The notes: a model not told the origin generated them from the letters alone. DNA of 64,000 nt from Shewanella loihica PV-4 (GCF_000016065.1 NC_009092.1:1674001-1738000); one strand, 5' to 3'; shown: positions 1 to 9,229, numbered from the stretch's first letter. Numbers and translations: made by a program.

Positions 1-1
1 C

Positions 2-955
2 CCGAGTGAGATCCGTAAGGCCACGGGCCAGCCGTCGCTGCCCGTCCAGGGCCTGACACTCAAGCTTGCTTATCGTCCGCCCTATGATTGGCAACACCTG
101 CGCAGCTTCTTCGCACAGCGCGCCGTGCCCGAGATGGAGTGGCTAGATGAACAGAGCTATGGCCGCAGCTTCGTGCTCGGCGCCGCCAAGGGCTATTTCT
201 GCGCAGTCCATAGTGAGCAAGAGGCCTGCTTTCATGTCACCATTCATCTCGCCGAGGCGGACTCACTCAGCCAGCTCAAGGGGATCATCAGTCATATTCG
301 TCGCATTCTGGATCTCGACGCCGACATGCTCACCATAGGCGATAAGCTGCAAGCGCTGGGTAAGGCTCTGCCTCAGGTATCGCCTGGCCTGCGTCTGCCC
401 GGCGTCTGGTCGCCTTTCGAGGCGGCTTGCCGCGCCATCTTAGGTCAGCAGGTGAGTGTGACCCAGGCGATCAAGCTCTTGGGGCAACTGGTGGCCGATC
501 ATGGCGAGACGATTAGCCTAAATGAAAAAACGGTGCGTCTGTTCCCGACTCCTGCGGCGCTAGTGGATGCCAGCCTGGATGGGCTTAAGATGCCGGGGAT
601 CAGAAAAGAGGCGATTCGTGCCCTGGCGGCCTTTGTGATGGCTAACCCCGAGTCGGAAATAGACGACTGGCTACAGATCAAGGGGATAGGCCCCTGGACT
701 TTGGATTATGTGCGCCTGCGGGGCCTGAGCCTGCCAGACGTGCTGCTGGTTGGCGATCTCGTGGTCAAACAGCAACTGCTGGTGAACCTGCGACCCGAGC
801 CGTCCAGTTGTGATGGTGAGCCTGCTGAAGACGAAGATCCCAAGGCGGCGAAGAAGCGGGCGCAGGCACAATATCAGGCGCTCAGCCAAGCCGTGCTACG
901 GCAGGTCGCCCCCTGGGGCAGTTATCTCACCCTGCAGCTCTGGAATCGGCAGTAG
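2..955 (+). CDS. Ada/AlkA-type DNA-3-methyladenine glycosylase, 3' part (5' end outside window)
   Basis: This gene is cut by the left edge: the frame is open from base 2, so the GTG at 125 is internal. The visible protein is an AlkA-type base-excision glycosylase that removes alkylated purines. The AlkA N-terminal domain starts around the LAYRPPYDW segment. The helix-hairpin-helix is LQIKGIGPWTLDYV, followed by VGDLVV, whose Asp matches the catalytic Asp of AlkA. The residues before LAYRPP (PSEIRK) look like the end of an AraC-type HTH, which suggests the common fusion of an Ada regulator to AlkA; that part cannot be confirmed here. ogt follows 65 bp downstream, so this is an alkylation-repair pair. 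Confidence 0.85.
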   Translation, partial: PSEIRKATGQPSLPVQGLTLKLAYRPPYDWQHLRSFFAQRAVPEMEWLDEQSYGRSFVLGAAKGYFCAVHSEQEACFHVTIHLAEADSLSQLKGIISHIRRILDLDADMLTIGDKLQALGKALPQVSPGLRLPGVWSPFEAACRAILGQQVSVTQAIKLLGQLVADHGETISLNEKTVRLFPTPAALVDASLDGLKMPGIRKEAIRALAAFVMANPESEIDDWLQIKGIGPWTLDYVRLRGLSLPDVLLVGDLVVKQQLLVNLRPEPSSCDGEPAEDEDPKAAKKRAQAQYQALSQAVLRQVAPWGSYLTLQLWNRQ

Positions 956-1020
956 AGAAAGCCGCCACAATGCATTTAGAAATAACCTAATGAATCTAGA
1001 AGTAAACTAGGGAATATAAA

Positions 1021-1608
1021 ATGAATCAAAAGACCTCAGTGCTTGAGTACATTCCCCTAAGCCGGGACGCCGGATTAAGCGGCTATCAGGCGCTTGCCGA
1101 GCGAGTCATAGATACGCCGCTGGGAAAGGTGAGTCTGGCGGCCAATCAGTTTGGTCTGTCGCACCTGAGCTTTCTGCCCGGGCAAGATGACGACTTTGCC
1201 GCACGGGAAGTCACCTTGGTCGCGCGCGATCGGCAGGCGCTGGAGCAGGCCGAGGCACATCTCGACCAGGCCGAGCGTGAGTTATCCGCCTATTTTGCCG
1301 GTAAGCTGACCGCCTTTAGCCTGGCCTTGGCGCCGGTAGGCACGCCGTTTCAGCATCAGGTGTGGCAGGCGCTGCTCGCTCATCCCTTCGGCGATGCGGC
1401 GAGCTATTCGGATATCGCCAGCGCGATTGATAATCCCAAGGCGGTGCGGGCGGTGGGCAGCGCCAACGGCGCTAACCGAATCGCCATTATCATTCCCTGT
1501 CATCGTATCATAGGCAAGGGTGGGGCGCTGACGGGTTACGCCTATGGCCTGGGGATTAAGCAGCAGCTTTTGGCCCTGGAGGCCGAGGCCGTGGGCGAAA
1601 GCCTATAA
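1021..1608 (+). CDS. ogt: Methylated-DNA--protein-cysteine methyltransferase
   Basis: A suicide DNA-repair protein of 195 residues that moves the methyl group from O6-methylguanine to its own cysteine. The active site IIPCHRIIG is at about residues 157-165 with acceptor C160, followed by the typical ALTGYAYG...K segment. A helix-turn-helix-like stretch (FGDAASYSDIASAI) lies before it and fits the DNA-binding part of the family. Length is normal for Ogt with an N-terminal domain and without Ada's zinc domain. The Shine-Dalgarno is weak. It sits directly downstream of the Ada/AlkA-type gene and may be cotranscribed as part of the adaptive response. Confidence 0.93.
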   Translation: MNQKTSVLEYIPLSRDAGLSGYQALAERVIDTPLGKVSLAANQFGLSHLSFLPGQDDDFAAREVTLVARDRQALEQAEAHLDQAERELSAYFAGKLTAFSLALAPVGTPFQHQVWQALLAHPFGDAASYSDIASAIDNPKAVRAVGSANGANRIAIIIPCHRIIGKGGALTGYAYGLGIKQQLLALEAEAVGESL

Positions 1609-1722
1609 GCGATCTAAGATAAGATTGATGCCTAAGTCGATTAGGCAGTAAAGATTAGGTGTTTGGCAGTAAATTTAGGTACAATGCGCGGCTCTATTTT
1701 GTACGGTTAGCTAAATCTTATC

Positions 1723-3048
1723 ATGACAACTAATGCGCTCGACCCATCTGCTCTTGAGCCCTCTGCGCCATCGGCCCTGTCGCTGTCGACGACCGATTTT
1801 AGTCAGTTAAATCTGGTCAAGGCGCTACAGGCCAGACTGCATCATCTCGGTTATCAGCAGGCCACGCCGATTCAGGCCAAGGCGATCCCCGCCATCTTGG
1901 CCGGTCGCGATCTGCTGGCCGGTGCCAAGACAGGTTCGGGTAAGACCGCTGCCTTCGCGCTGCCCTTGTTGCAGAAGCTGGTGGGACAGAGAGCCGGTGG
2001 CGGCAATCATGTTGGCGCCCTGGTGTTGGTGCCGACCCGTGAGCTTGCCCAGCAGGTGGCCGACAGCTTCATCAGCTATGGCGCCGAGCTTGCGCCAAGA
2101 GCCAAGGTAATCGCCGTGTTTGGTGGCGTCTCGGTGAACAGCCAGATGTTGGCCCTGCGTGGCGGCGCCGATATTCTGGTGGCGACCCCGGGCCGTCTGC
2201 TGGACCTGCTCGGCAGCAATGCCGTTAAGCTCTCTCAGCTCAAGGCCTTAGTGCTCGACGAAGCCGATCGCATGTTAAATCTGGGCTTCACCGAGGAGCT
2301 CGGTGAGATCCTCAAACAACTGCCCGACCAAAAACAGACCCTGCTGTTCTCGGCAACCTTCCCCGAAGAGGTGCTTAGCCTCACCGCCAAGCTGCTGACC
2401 GACCCTGTCGAGATCCAGATGCAGGAGGCGCAGAGCGCAGATATCGAGCAGCGCGTCTACACCGTTAACCGTAGCAACAAGACGGCGCTGCTTGCCGAGC
2501 TTATCAAGGTGCGTCAGTGGCGACAGGTGCTGGTATTCGCCAGCGCCAAGCGCAGCTGCGATCATTTAGCGCAGAAGCTGGAGAAGCGCGGCATCAGCGC
2601 CCAGGTCTTCCATGGTGACAAGGCCCAGGGCGCCCGTAGTCGTGTGCTCGATGGCTTCAAGAACGGTGAAATTACCGTGCTGATCGCTACCGACATCGCG
2701 GCCCGTGGCATCGACATCGACAAGCTACCCGTGGTGATCAACTTCGAATTGCCAAGAAGCCCCGCCGACTATCTGCACCGTATCGGTCGTAGTGGCCGCG
2801 CCGGTGAGACAGGTGAGGCCATCTCTCTCATCAGCCACGACGAGTATCATCATTTCAAGGTGATCGAGAAGAAGAACAAGCTGCGCCTGCCAAGGGAGCA
2901 GTATCCTGGCTTCGAGGCCGACGCCGAGGCGCCGCTGGATTGTCCATCACGTCAGGATAAGCCTATGGCGAAACCCGAAGGCACGGGTAAGAAAAAACGT
3001 AAAAAGTTACCCAAGATCAATGACGCGATCTGGAAGCGTCCCTCATAG
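1723..3048 (+). CDS. DEAD-box ATP-dependent RNA helicase, RhlE-like
   Basis: A 441-residue RNA helicase. All core motifs are readable in order: Q-motif region (FSQLNLVKAL...GYQQATPIQ), motif I AKTGSGKT, Ia PTRELA, TPGRLLDL, motif II DEAD, motif III SAT, RGIDID and motif VI HRIGRSGRAG. The C-terminal tail is short and ends in a lysine-rich stretch (GKKKRKKLPK), as in the RhlE branch, where such tails bind RNA. It probably works in rRNA processing or RNA turnover; the exact paralogue cannot be fixed by eye. A -10-like TACAAT lies at 1680-1685 in a spacer with an imperfect 21-bp repeat. Confidence 0.93.
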   Translation: MTTNALDPSALEPSAPSALSLSTTDFSQLNLVKALQARLHHLGYQQATPIQAKAIPAILAGRDLLAGAKTGSGKTAAFALPLLQKLVGQRAGGGNHVGALVLVPTRELAQQVADSFISYGAELAPRAKVIAVFGGVSVNSQMLALRGGADILVATPGRLLDLLGSNAVKLSQLKALVLDEADRMLNLGFTEELGEILKQLPDQKQTLLFSATFPEEVLSLTAKLLTDPVEIQMQEAQSADIEQRVYTVNRSNKTALLAELIKVRQWRQVLVFASAKRSCDHLAQKLEKRGISAQVFHGDKAQGARSRVLDGFKNGEITVLIATDIAARGIDIDKLPVVINFELPRSPADYLHRIGRSGRAGETGEAISLISHDEYHHFKVIEKKNKLRLPREQYPGFEADAEAPLDCPSRQDKPMAKPEGTGKKKRKKLPKINDAIWKRPS

Positions 3049-3081
3049 TAGGGCGCGTTTATCTAACAGAGTGAAACAGAG

Positions 3082-3552
3082 ATGCAGCAGCTTTTTTGGT
3101 TAGTCGAAGGCGAACTTGCCGGTCGTTGTGGCCCCAACCTGGTGCCTTGGGATCTGAGTGAACTCAAGGCGCAGGGCGTCGGCGCTATACTCTCGGTCAA
3201 TGGCGGCGATCTCTGTGATCCTGATGAGATGGCGCGGTTGGCGCTGCGCTACGCCTGTATTCCGCTATCGGGCAATATTCCCCCCATGGAGGGCGACGAG
3301 GCGCACTGCGTGGCTCAGCTGCCCAAGGCGCTGGCCTTTATTCGTCAGTGTGAGGCCGATGGCCTGCCTGTGATGATCCATTGCCGCTCTGGCAAAGACA
3401 GGACCGGGCTCTTGATGGCCTACTACCTGATGGAGAATGGTGCCGCGCCGCTACATGCGGTGAGCCAGGTGAGGGCGGTGCGTGATATCGCCTTTAGCGC
3501 CGAGGGCTGGGATCAATTCGTCTATGACGTCTTATACGCTTTACAGGAGTAA
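3082..3552 (+). CDS. Small dual-specificity/tyrosine phosphatase family protein
   Basis: A 156-residue cytoplasmic protein with the Cys-phosphatase signature HCRSGKDRTG at residues 100-109 (nucleophile C101, phosphate-binding R107). The KDRTG form of the loop resembles PTEN-like and inositol-phosphate-type phosphatases as well as dual-specificity enzymes, so the substrate is open. A possible general acid lies in the PLSGNIPPMEGDEAH region. It begins 34 bp after the helicase and is on the same strand, so readthrough is possible. Confidence 0.85.
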   Translation: MQQLFWLVEGELAGRCGPNLVPWDLSELKAQGVGAILSVNGGDLCDPDEMARLALRYACIPLSGNIPPMEGDEAHCVAQLPKALAFIRQCEADGLPVMIHCRSGKDRTGLLMAYYLMENGAAPLHAVSQVRAVRDIAFSAEGWDQFVYDVLYALQE

Positions 3553-3607
3553 GGCTAACGCCTATGTTAGTGACTAGGCGTATAAATTCATGGTGTTAGG
3601 GTAAGTG

Positions 3608-5176
3608 ATGAACCTCTCTGTGGTAAGCAAAAGCATGATGCGATTGGCCTCAAAGTTGATGGCTTTGCCCTCGAAGTTGATGACTCTGGCCTTGACCCTG
3701 AGCCTAGTGTCGGCCTGCAGCAGTTTACCGCCACCCCAGCAACTTACCCCCAGCCACAAGCTGGCTGCGCCGACCGATTCTGGCCTGTATCGTTACCTCG
3801 AAGGCGACCTCAAGGCGCATCCAAACAAGACGGGCTTTCTGCCTCTCTCATCCGGTGTCGATGCCTTCGTGGCCCGCCTGGCGATAGTCGATGCGGCCAG
3901 TCAGAGCATAGATCTGCAATACTACATCTATCACGACGATGAAACCGGCCGTCTGCTGATCTGGCACTTGATCGACGCCGCCGATCGTGGTGTGCGGGTG
4001 AGGGTGTTACTCGATGACCTCACCACCAAGACCCTGGATGATGGGCTGGTGCTGCTGGCCAGTCACCCCAATATCGAGATACGCCTGTTTAATCCCTCCT
4101 ATGAGCGCACCTTTCGCAGCTTCGCCATGTTGACCGGCTTCTCCCGCCTCAATCACAGGATGCACAATAAATCCCTTACTGTGGACAATCAGATAACCAT
4201 TGTCGGCGGGCGCAACATAGGCAATGAGTATTTCTCCAAGAATGACGATGTGGATTTTGGCGACTTCGACCTCCTGACCATAGGCGATGTGGTCGATGAG
4301 GTATCGGATCAATTCGACCGCTACTGGAACAGCGAGCAGGTCGAGAGCGTGGTCAACCTGGTGCCGCCACCGACCAGTGAGATGTACAAAGAGGCGGCCA
4401 AGATCATGGCCAGAAACAAGCAGAACTTCCTCCACGATGAGTACCTTAATCGCCTCGAGCTGAGCGAGCTGCTGACACAGATCACCTCCAAGGGGCTCGC
4501 CTGGTATTGGGGCGATGCGCAGCTACTGTACGATCCGCCCCAGAAGGCGAGCAGGCAGGGCCATCAGGAGTGGTTGCTAACTGACCTTAGCCAATTCCTG
4601 GGCAAGGCGCGCAAGGAAGTACTCATCGTCTCGCCTTACTTTGTGCCTACCGACGGCGGCTGTCAGGCCTTGATAGACGCGGCTAAGCAGGGGATCAAGA
4701 TCACCATTATCACCAATAGCCTGGCGGCCACCGATGTGTTGGCAGTGCATGCAGGCTACAAGGCTTATCGCGAGCGGTTGCTGGAAAACGGCATCGCCCT
4801 GTATGAGGTTAAGGTAGATATCAACAACCGTCCCAGCGCCTGGAAGGGCAGTTCGCGCACCAGCTTGCATGCCAAGACCTTTGTGCTGGACAGGGCGTCT
4901 GTGTTTGTCGGCTCCTTTAATTTCGACCCCAGATCGGCCTGGATCAACACTGAGATGGGGCTGATTGTCGACCAGAGTGAGTTTGCCGGCGAATTAGTGG
5001 ATGAGATTCAAAAGTCCCTCAAGCGCAGCAGCTACCGCTTGGATCTTAACGATGGCGAGCTGATCTGGCATGACGATCTTAAGGGCCAAGTCTATTATGC
5101 CGACCCGGATGCCAGCTTCTGGCGTCGTTTCATGGCCGATTTTATCGGTCTGCTGCCGATAGAGTCACAGTTGTAA
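3608..5176 (+). CDS. Phospholipase D-family lipoprotein (cardiolipin synthase C-like)
   Basis: A protein of about 522 residues with two HKD motifs: HNKSLTVDNQ...GGRNIGNEY in the first half and HAKTFVLDRASVFVGSFNFD in the second. This two-motif layout defines phospholipase D enzymes, and the bacterial lipoprotein members resemble YmdC/ClsC, which makes cardiolipin from phosphatidylglycerol plus phosphatidylethanolamine. The N-terminus has a signal peptide ending in a lipobox (LVSACSS), so it is probably membrane-anchored in the envelope. A GTG lies directly before the ATG at 3608; the ATG is preferred. No ymdB-like partner is nearby. Confidence 0.88.
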   Translation: MNLSVVSKSMMRLASKLMALPSKLMTLALTLSLVSACSSLPPPQQLTPSHKLAAPTDSGLYRYLEGDLKAHPNKTGFLPLSSGVDAFVARLAIVDAASQSIDLQYYIYHDDETGRLLIWHLIDAADRGVRVRVLLDDLTTKTLDDGLVLLASHPNIEIRLFNPSYERTFRSFAMLTGFSRLNHRMHNKSLTVDNQITIVGGRNIGNEYFSKNDDVDFGDFDLLTIGDVVDEVSDQFDRYWNSEQVESVVNLVPPPTSEMYKEAAKIMARNKQNFLHDEYLNRLELSELLTQITSKGLAWYWGDAQLLYDPPQKASRQGHQEWLLTDLSQFLGKARKEVLIVSPYFVPTDGGCQALIDAAKQGIKITIITNSLAATDVLAVHAGYKAYRERLLENGIALYEVKVDINNRPSAWKGSSRTSLHAKTFVLDRASVFVGSFNFDPRSAWINTEMGLIVDQSEFAGELVDEIQKSLKRSSYRLDLNDGELIWHDDLKGQVYYADPDASFWRRFMADFIGLLPIESQL

Positions 5177-5270
5177 GGCCAATTTATCAAGGCTTGAGCA
5201 TCGTCAATTTAATCTGGCTATGCTAGGGTTAAACTTATCGCTAATTAAGCATTTACGTGTCGGTAAGAAT

Positions 5271-6164
5271 ATGAAAAGTAAGGCGAGCCAATCTCAAGGC
5301 CTATTATTGTTCCGCTTGTCCCATACTCAGTTGTTTGCCCTCGGCACACTCAAGATCCGTGAACTGGTTCCCTTCTCAAAACTCAGCGCCATCCCTCAGT
5401 CTCATCCCGCTATTTTGGGCGCCGCGACCGTCAGGGGCCACACCATTCCCATCATAGACATGGCCGCGGCCGTGGGCTATGCGCCCATCACGCCCGAAGA
5501 GTGCGCCAACGCCTATATCATCATCACAGATTGTCAGCGCATGGTGATGGGGTTTCTGGTGCGCAGCATAGATAAGATCATCGAGTGTAACTGGCGGGAT
5601 ATCGAGTCGCCGCCGGATAACCTGGGCAAGAATGCCTTTCTCACCGGGGTGACTCGGGTCGATGACAAGTTAGTGCAGTTGCTGGATGTGGAGCTGTTAT
5701 TGTCCAAGATCTTCCCCGCCAGCCCAGATACCACCCGGGCGATACTGACAGATGTGCAGCGGGAGATCTTAAAGCCGCTCAATATCTTGCTGGTGGACGA
5801 TTCCATGGTGGCGCGCAAGCAGCTTAGCGACGCGCTGGACAGCATCAATATTCCCTATCTGGTGACCTCAGATGGCAGAGACGCGCTCTCCATCATGGAG
5901 GAGGCCGCCAAGGAGGGAAGGCCGGTGGATCTGCTGGTGAGCGACATCGAGATGCCGGGGCTCGACGGCTACGAGTTGGCGTTCGAGGTGAAGAACACGC
6001 CTGCCTTGGCCGACGCCTATATCATCTTGCACACCTCGCTCTCGAGTGAGATCAGCGTGAGTCAGGCCCATCAGGTAGGTGCCAACGAGGCGCTGACCAA
6101 ATTCGACGCCCACGAGCTGATCGACGCCATGCTCAGGGGCGCCAAGCGGCACCAGGCCAGTTAA
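5271..6164 (+). CDS. CheV-type chemotaxis coupling protein (CheW domain + receiver)
   Basis: The first half is a CheW-like coupling domain (FRLSHTQLFALGTLKIRELVPF, GAATVRGHTIPIIDM). The second half is a response-regulator receiver with the acidic pair in LLVDDS, the phospho-acceptor Asp in SDIEMPG, HTSLSS and a switch Lys in LTKFD. This is the CheV architecture, which links receptors to CheA and tunes adaptation by phosphorylation. The ATG at 5271 is chosen because it is preceded by GGTAAG and begins just before the domain; an ATG 51 bp upstream is in frame but adds a non-conserved leader. It stands alone, away from a chemotaxis operon. Confidence 0.9.
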   Translation: MKSKASQSQGLLLFRLSHTQLFALGTLKIRELVPFSKLSAIPQSHPAILGAATVRGHTIPIIDMAAAVGYAPITPEECANAYIIITDCQRMVMGFLVRSIDKIIECNWRDIESPPDNLGKNAFLTGVTRVDDKLVQLLDVELLLSKIFPASPDTTRAILTDVQREILKPLNILLVDDSMVARKQLSDALDSINIPYLVTSDGRDALSIMEEAAKEGRPVDLLVSDIEMPGLDGYELAFEVKNTPALADAYIILHTSLSSEISVSQAHQVGANEALTKFDAHELIDAMLRGAKRHQAS

Positions 6165-6255
6165 AGATTAGATTTTTGTTATCTTTATGATGCTAGTGGG
6201 TAATATCTAAAGCGAAATCGAGCGGTTTGCTAGACAAGACGGGGGAGTTTCTATA

Positions 6256-6301
6256 AAACACAGGATGAAGGAAGTTTAACCTTGGGCCAGATCCTGTGTT
6301 T
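6256..6301. promoter_or_regulatory. 11-bp perfect inverted repeat in the sstT leader
   Basis: AAACACAGGAT at 6256-6266 is repeated inverted at 6291-6301, with a 24-base loop. It lies about 165 bp upstream of the sstT start in a 300-bp gap. There is no strong T-run after it, so it is not a clear cheV terminator; it could be an operator or part of an RNA leader. Confidence 0.45.
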
Positions 6302-6464
6302 GACACCAGCTTTTACTCTCATCCTTAGTACGTTTCGGTCATAACGGCCATGCGTGACCAAGGCGAGAGACGATAAATAACATAAAGAAAGCTGTTCTGC
6401 TCAGCGAACGTTGACGGCGATGAGCAAAGGTTAAATTCAATTAATTATAATGATAGGTCAATCA

Positions 6465-7688
6465 ATGAATCAAAATCGTTCCTTATTTGCCAAGTTGGCA
6501 GATGGCAGCTTAGTGCTGCAAATTATCTTGGGGATCATTGCCGGGGTAGCCCTGGCGAGTTTTTCACCTTCCTCGGCAGAGAGTGTCGCCTTTCTAGGTG
6601 ATCTGTTTGTCGGCGCGCTAAAGGCGATTGCGCCGATCTTAGTGTTTATTCTGGTGGCGGCCTCGATAGCCAATCAGAAGAAAAATACCAAGACCAACAT
6701 GCGACCTATCATAGTCCTCTATCTGTTTGGTACCTTTGCCGCGGCGATCACCGCAGTGACCATGAGCTTCCTCTTCCCCACCTCTTTGGTGCTGGTGAGC
6801 GGTGCCCAAGGTGCGACGCCGCCGGAGGGGATTGGCGAAGTCCTCAATACCTTGCTCTTCAAGGTGGTCGATAACCCGGTTAATGCCCTGATGACGGGTA
6901 ACTATATTGGCATCCTGGCCTGGGGTGTTGGCCTAGGCATCGCCCTGCATCACGCCTCTGAGAACACTAAGACGGTATTTGCCGATGTGAGCCACGGTGT
7001 CTCTCAGATGGTGCGTTTCGTGATCCGTCTGGCGCCTATCGGCATCTTCGGTTTGGTGGCTAACACCTTCGCCGCAACCGGTTTCGAGGCGATTGCCGGC
7101 TATGCTCAGCTGCTTGCCGTGCTGCTGGGTTCTATGCTGATCATCGCGCTTATCATCAACCCGCTTATCGTCTGGTTTAAGATCCGCCGTAACCCTTATC
7201 CGCTGGTATTTACCTGCCTCAGAGAGAGCGGCGTGACCGCCTTCTTTACCCGCTCGAGCGCGGCCAACATCCCGGTGAACATGGCTCTGTGTGAGAAGCT
7301 GGATCTGCATGAAGATACTTTCTCGGTATCTATCCCACTAGGGGCGACCATCAACATGGCGGGCGCGGCGATCACTATTACCGTATTGACTCTGGCGGCG
7401 GTGCACACAGAAGGGATCCAGGTCGATATCCTGACCGCGATTCTGCTGAGTGTGGTAGCGGCGGTTTCGGCCTGTGGCGCCTCTGGTGTGGCCGGTGGCT
7501 CGCTGCTGCTTATCCCGCTGGCCTGTAGCCTGTTTGGTATCTCTAATGATGTCGCCATGCAGGTGGTTGCCGTGGGCTTCATCATTGGCGTGATTCAAGA
7601 CTCGGCGGAGACCGCCCTCAACAGCTCCACCGACGTGCTCTTTACCGCGGCGGCCTGTGAGGCGGCCGAGCGTCAGGCGGAGATTTAA
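6465..7688 (+). CDS. sstT: Serine/threonine:Na+ symporter SstT
   Basis: A membrane transporter of about 407 residues in the dicarboxylate/amino acid:cation symporter family. The family signature regions are plain: [34 protein letters not shown], the hairpin [13 protein letters not shown], and [18 protein letters not shown] near the C-terminus. These closely follow E. coli SstT, which imports serine and threonine with sodium. The ATG at 6465 (MNQNRS) is preferred over the one at 6450 because TAGGT lies eight bases before it and homologues start there. A hairpin terminator follows the gene. Confidence 0.95.
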
Positions 7689-7725
7689 GCCTGCGTTAGT
7701 CAGAGTAATAAGTTTTCGAATTGAG

Positions 7726-7749
7726 AAGGAGCCGCTTGGCTCCTTTTTT
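7726..7749 (+). terminator. Rho-independent terminator of sstT
   Basis: An 8-bp stem, AAGGAGCC/GGCTCCTT, with loop GCTT and a T-run, 38 bp after the sstT stop. Confidence 0.9.
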
Positions 7750-7769
7750 GCGCCCGGTTTTTATAACAG

Positions 7770-7804
7770 GATTTCGTGACTAGATTTCGTGACTAGATTT
7801 CGTG
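7770..7804 (+). repeat. 13-bp tandem repeat, 2.7 copies
   Basis: The unit gatttcgtgacta occurs at 7770-7782 and 7783-7795, with a 9-base partial copy to 7804. It is non-coding and looks like a slippage duplication. Confidence 0.8.
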
Positions 7805-8086
7805 CTGGTACTTTGTGCCTGGATTTGTGTTTTGGCCGATTTAGGCCTCATGGCATGAGCCGATGCGGCCGATAAGATTTAGAGAGTGACGGCTTTGGCG
7901 TGTTGAAAAAAATTTGTATTACACTTTACTTAAATAATGCATTAAAAGTGATTTAGATCGCGTTTTTATTTCCGCTCTAGGTTACAATTTCACACAAAGG
8001 AGACGACAAGTCGATTTAACTTGTTGGTTTATGGTTGCTTTTTCACAATGTTGTAACATTTGCGGTAATTTAGAGGTTAAATAAAT
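7805..8086. other. Upstream region of the 8087 gene
   Basis: Together with the terminator and repeat before it, this makes a 398-bp gap after sstT. No ORF or RNA gene is recognisable. It is AT-rich towards 8086 and holds the CRP-like site at 7947-7962, consistent with a long regulated promoter region for the following unknown gene. Confidence 0.5.
7947..7962 (+). promoter_or_regulatory. Candidate CRP binding site
   Basis: AGTGATTTAGATCGCG matches the CRP consensus TGTGA-N6-TCACA at most positions (GTGAT...ATC.C). It lies 125 bp upstream of the unknown gene at 8087 in an AT-rich stretch. This is an inference by eye only. Confidence 0.4.
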
Positions 8087-8491
8087 ATGAGTTCTGAGCT
8101 TAGGGTAATGTTAGGCAATGCCAGTGCTAACGGTTCACAGTCATTACTTCAAGTTATCGAAATGTCGGTTGTCGAAAAGCGCAAACGTTTACGTTGGCAG
8201 GAGCAAGATATGGAAACACGCGAAATTATTGGCCAGTGGATAGATGAGCGCCCCTCTCTGGGCGACAAGATCACCCTTTATCGTCAAGGCGATAAGCTGT
8301 TTCTAGAGACCTGGTATAACGATGGTTGCCATAGTTTTGATGAGATGCAGGCAACTAGACTCGATAATGGTCTCAAGCTTGAAGATCTCGGTGGTAACCT
8401 GTTCGGCGAATATTTCCTGCTCTCCGACGACAACAACCTGCAATTTTGCAACAGCAGTGAATGCTTCTATACCGCCAAACGCGCGGCATAA
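8087..8491 (+). CDS. Hypothetical protein, 134 residues
   Basis: I do not recognise this family. There is no signal peptide or membrane segment. The middle (QDMETREIIGQWIDERPSLG onward) alternates acidic and aromatic residues and suggests a small beta-rich domain; two cysteines sit near the end (FCNSSECFY). The first 40 residues are less orderly, and internal ATG codons at 8162 or 8210 could also be starts. It has its own long upstream region with a CRP-like site and its own strong terminator, so it is a monocistronic, probably regulated gene. Confidence 0.7.
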   Translation: MSSELRVMLGNASANGSQSLLQVIEMSVVEKRKRLRWQEQDMETREIIGQWIDERPSLGDKITLYRQGDKLFLETWYNDGCHSFDEMQATRLDNGLKLEDLGGNLFGEYFLLSDDNNLQFCNSSECFYTAKRAA

Positions 8492-8500
8492 GCTAAGAAG

Positions 8501-8526
8501 AAAGGCGCCAGATAGGCGCCTTTTTT
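8501..8526 (+). terminator. Rho-independent terminator
   Basis: GGCGCC/GGCGCC stem with a five-base loop, flanked by AAA and a six-base T-run, directly after the 8087 gene. Confidence 0.9.
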
Positions 8527-8575
8527 GTGTCTAGCTTTACTACTCCTGAGAGTCGCCTCCTGAAAAGCAAAGGCT

Positions 8576-9229
8576 TTAGAAGGGATGCAGACTCGAGAAG
8601 CTCAGTCTGGTCTGCTTGTAGGGATGAGTGATGCTCAAGTGCTCGGCATGCAGGTGCAGACGCGGCGCGGCGGCAATAATGGCTTCGTCGCCATAGAAAT
8701 CATCACCCAGTATGGTGTGGCCCAGCGCCTTCATGTGTAACCTGAGCTGGTGGGTTCGCCCCGTGATCGGCTTGAGTTTCACCAGAGTGCTGTTGCTGCG
8801 TCGCTCCAGCACCTCAAAATAGGTGGTCGCCGGTTTGCCATCCTCGGCAATCTTCTGTAGCGGCGGTTGCTCGCTATCAGGCTTCATCGCCAACTCTATC
8901 TTGCCACTGTCCTGGGCCATCAGGCCCTCGACCTCGGCCACATAATATTTTTCTGTGGTGCGGTTTTGAAACTGGGTCTTGAGGTGAGACTCGGCCTTCT
9001 TGTTGAGGGCGAATACCATGATGCCAGAGGTGGCGCAGTCGAGCCTGTGCACCAGGATCGCTTCGGGAAAACGCTGCAACAGGCGGTTGATGGCGCAGTC
9101 ATGGGTCTCCGCGGCGCGGCCGGGATTAGACAACAGGCCAGATGGCTTGTTGATTATGATAATGTCGCGATCTTGGTAGCGTATGTCGAGCCAGGGAATA
9201 GCCGGGGGCTGGTAACTAAAAATTTTCAT
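8576..9229 (-). CDS. rluA: RluA-family pseudouridine synthase
   Basis: A 217-residue enzyme that isomerises uridine to pseudouridine in rRNA and/or tRNA. The catalytic motif is HRLDCATSG (Asp is the nucleophile), preceded by INKPSGLLSNPG and followed by KPITGRTHQLRLHM and LGDDFYG, all family landmarks. There is no S4 domain, and the length matches the short RluA type (E. coli RluA is 219 residues) better than RluC/RluD. The start is well supported by GAGGAG ten bases upstream. A more remote paralogue (for example the TIGR01621 group) cannot be excluded, so the symbol is tentative. Confidence 0.85.
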   Translation of the reverse strand: MKIFSYQPPAIPWLDIRYQDRDIIIINKPSGLLSNPGRAAETHDCAINRLLQRFPEAILVHRLDCATSGIMVFALNKKAESHLKTQFQNRTTEKYYVAEVEGLMAQDSGKIELAMKPDSEQPPLQKIAEDGKPATTYFEVLERRSNSTLVKLKPITGRTHQLRLHMKALGHTILGDDFYGDEAIIAAAPRLHLHAEHLSITHPYKQTRLSFSSLHPF

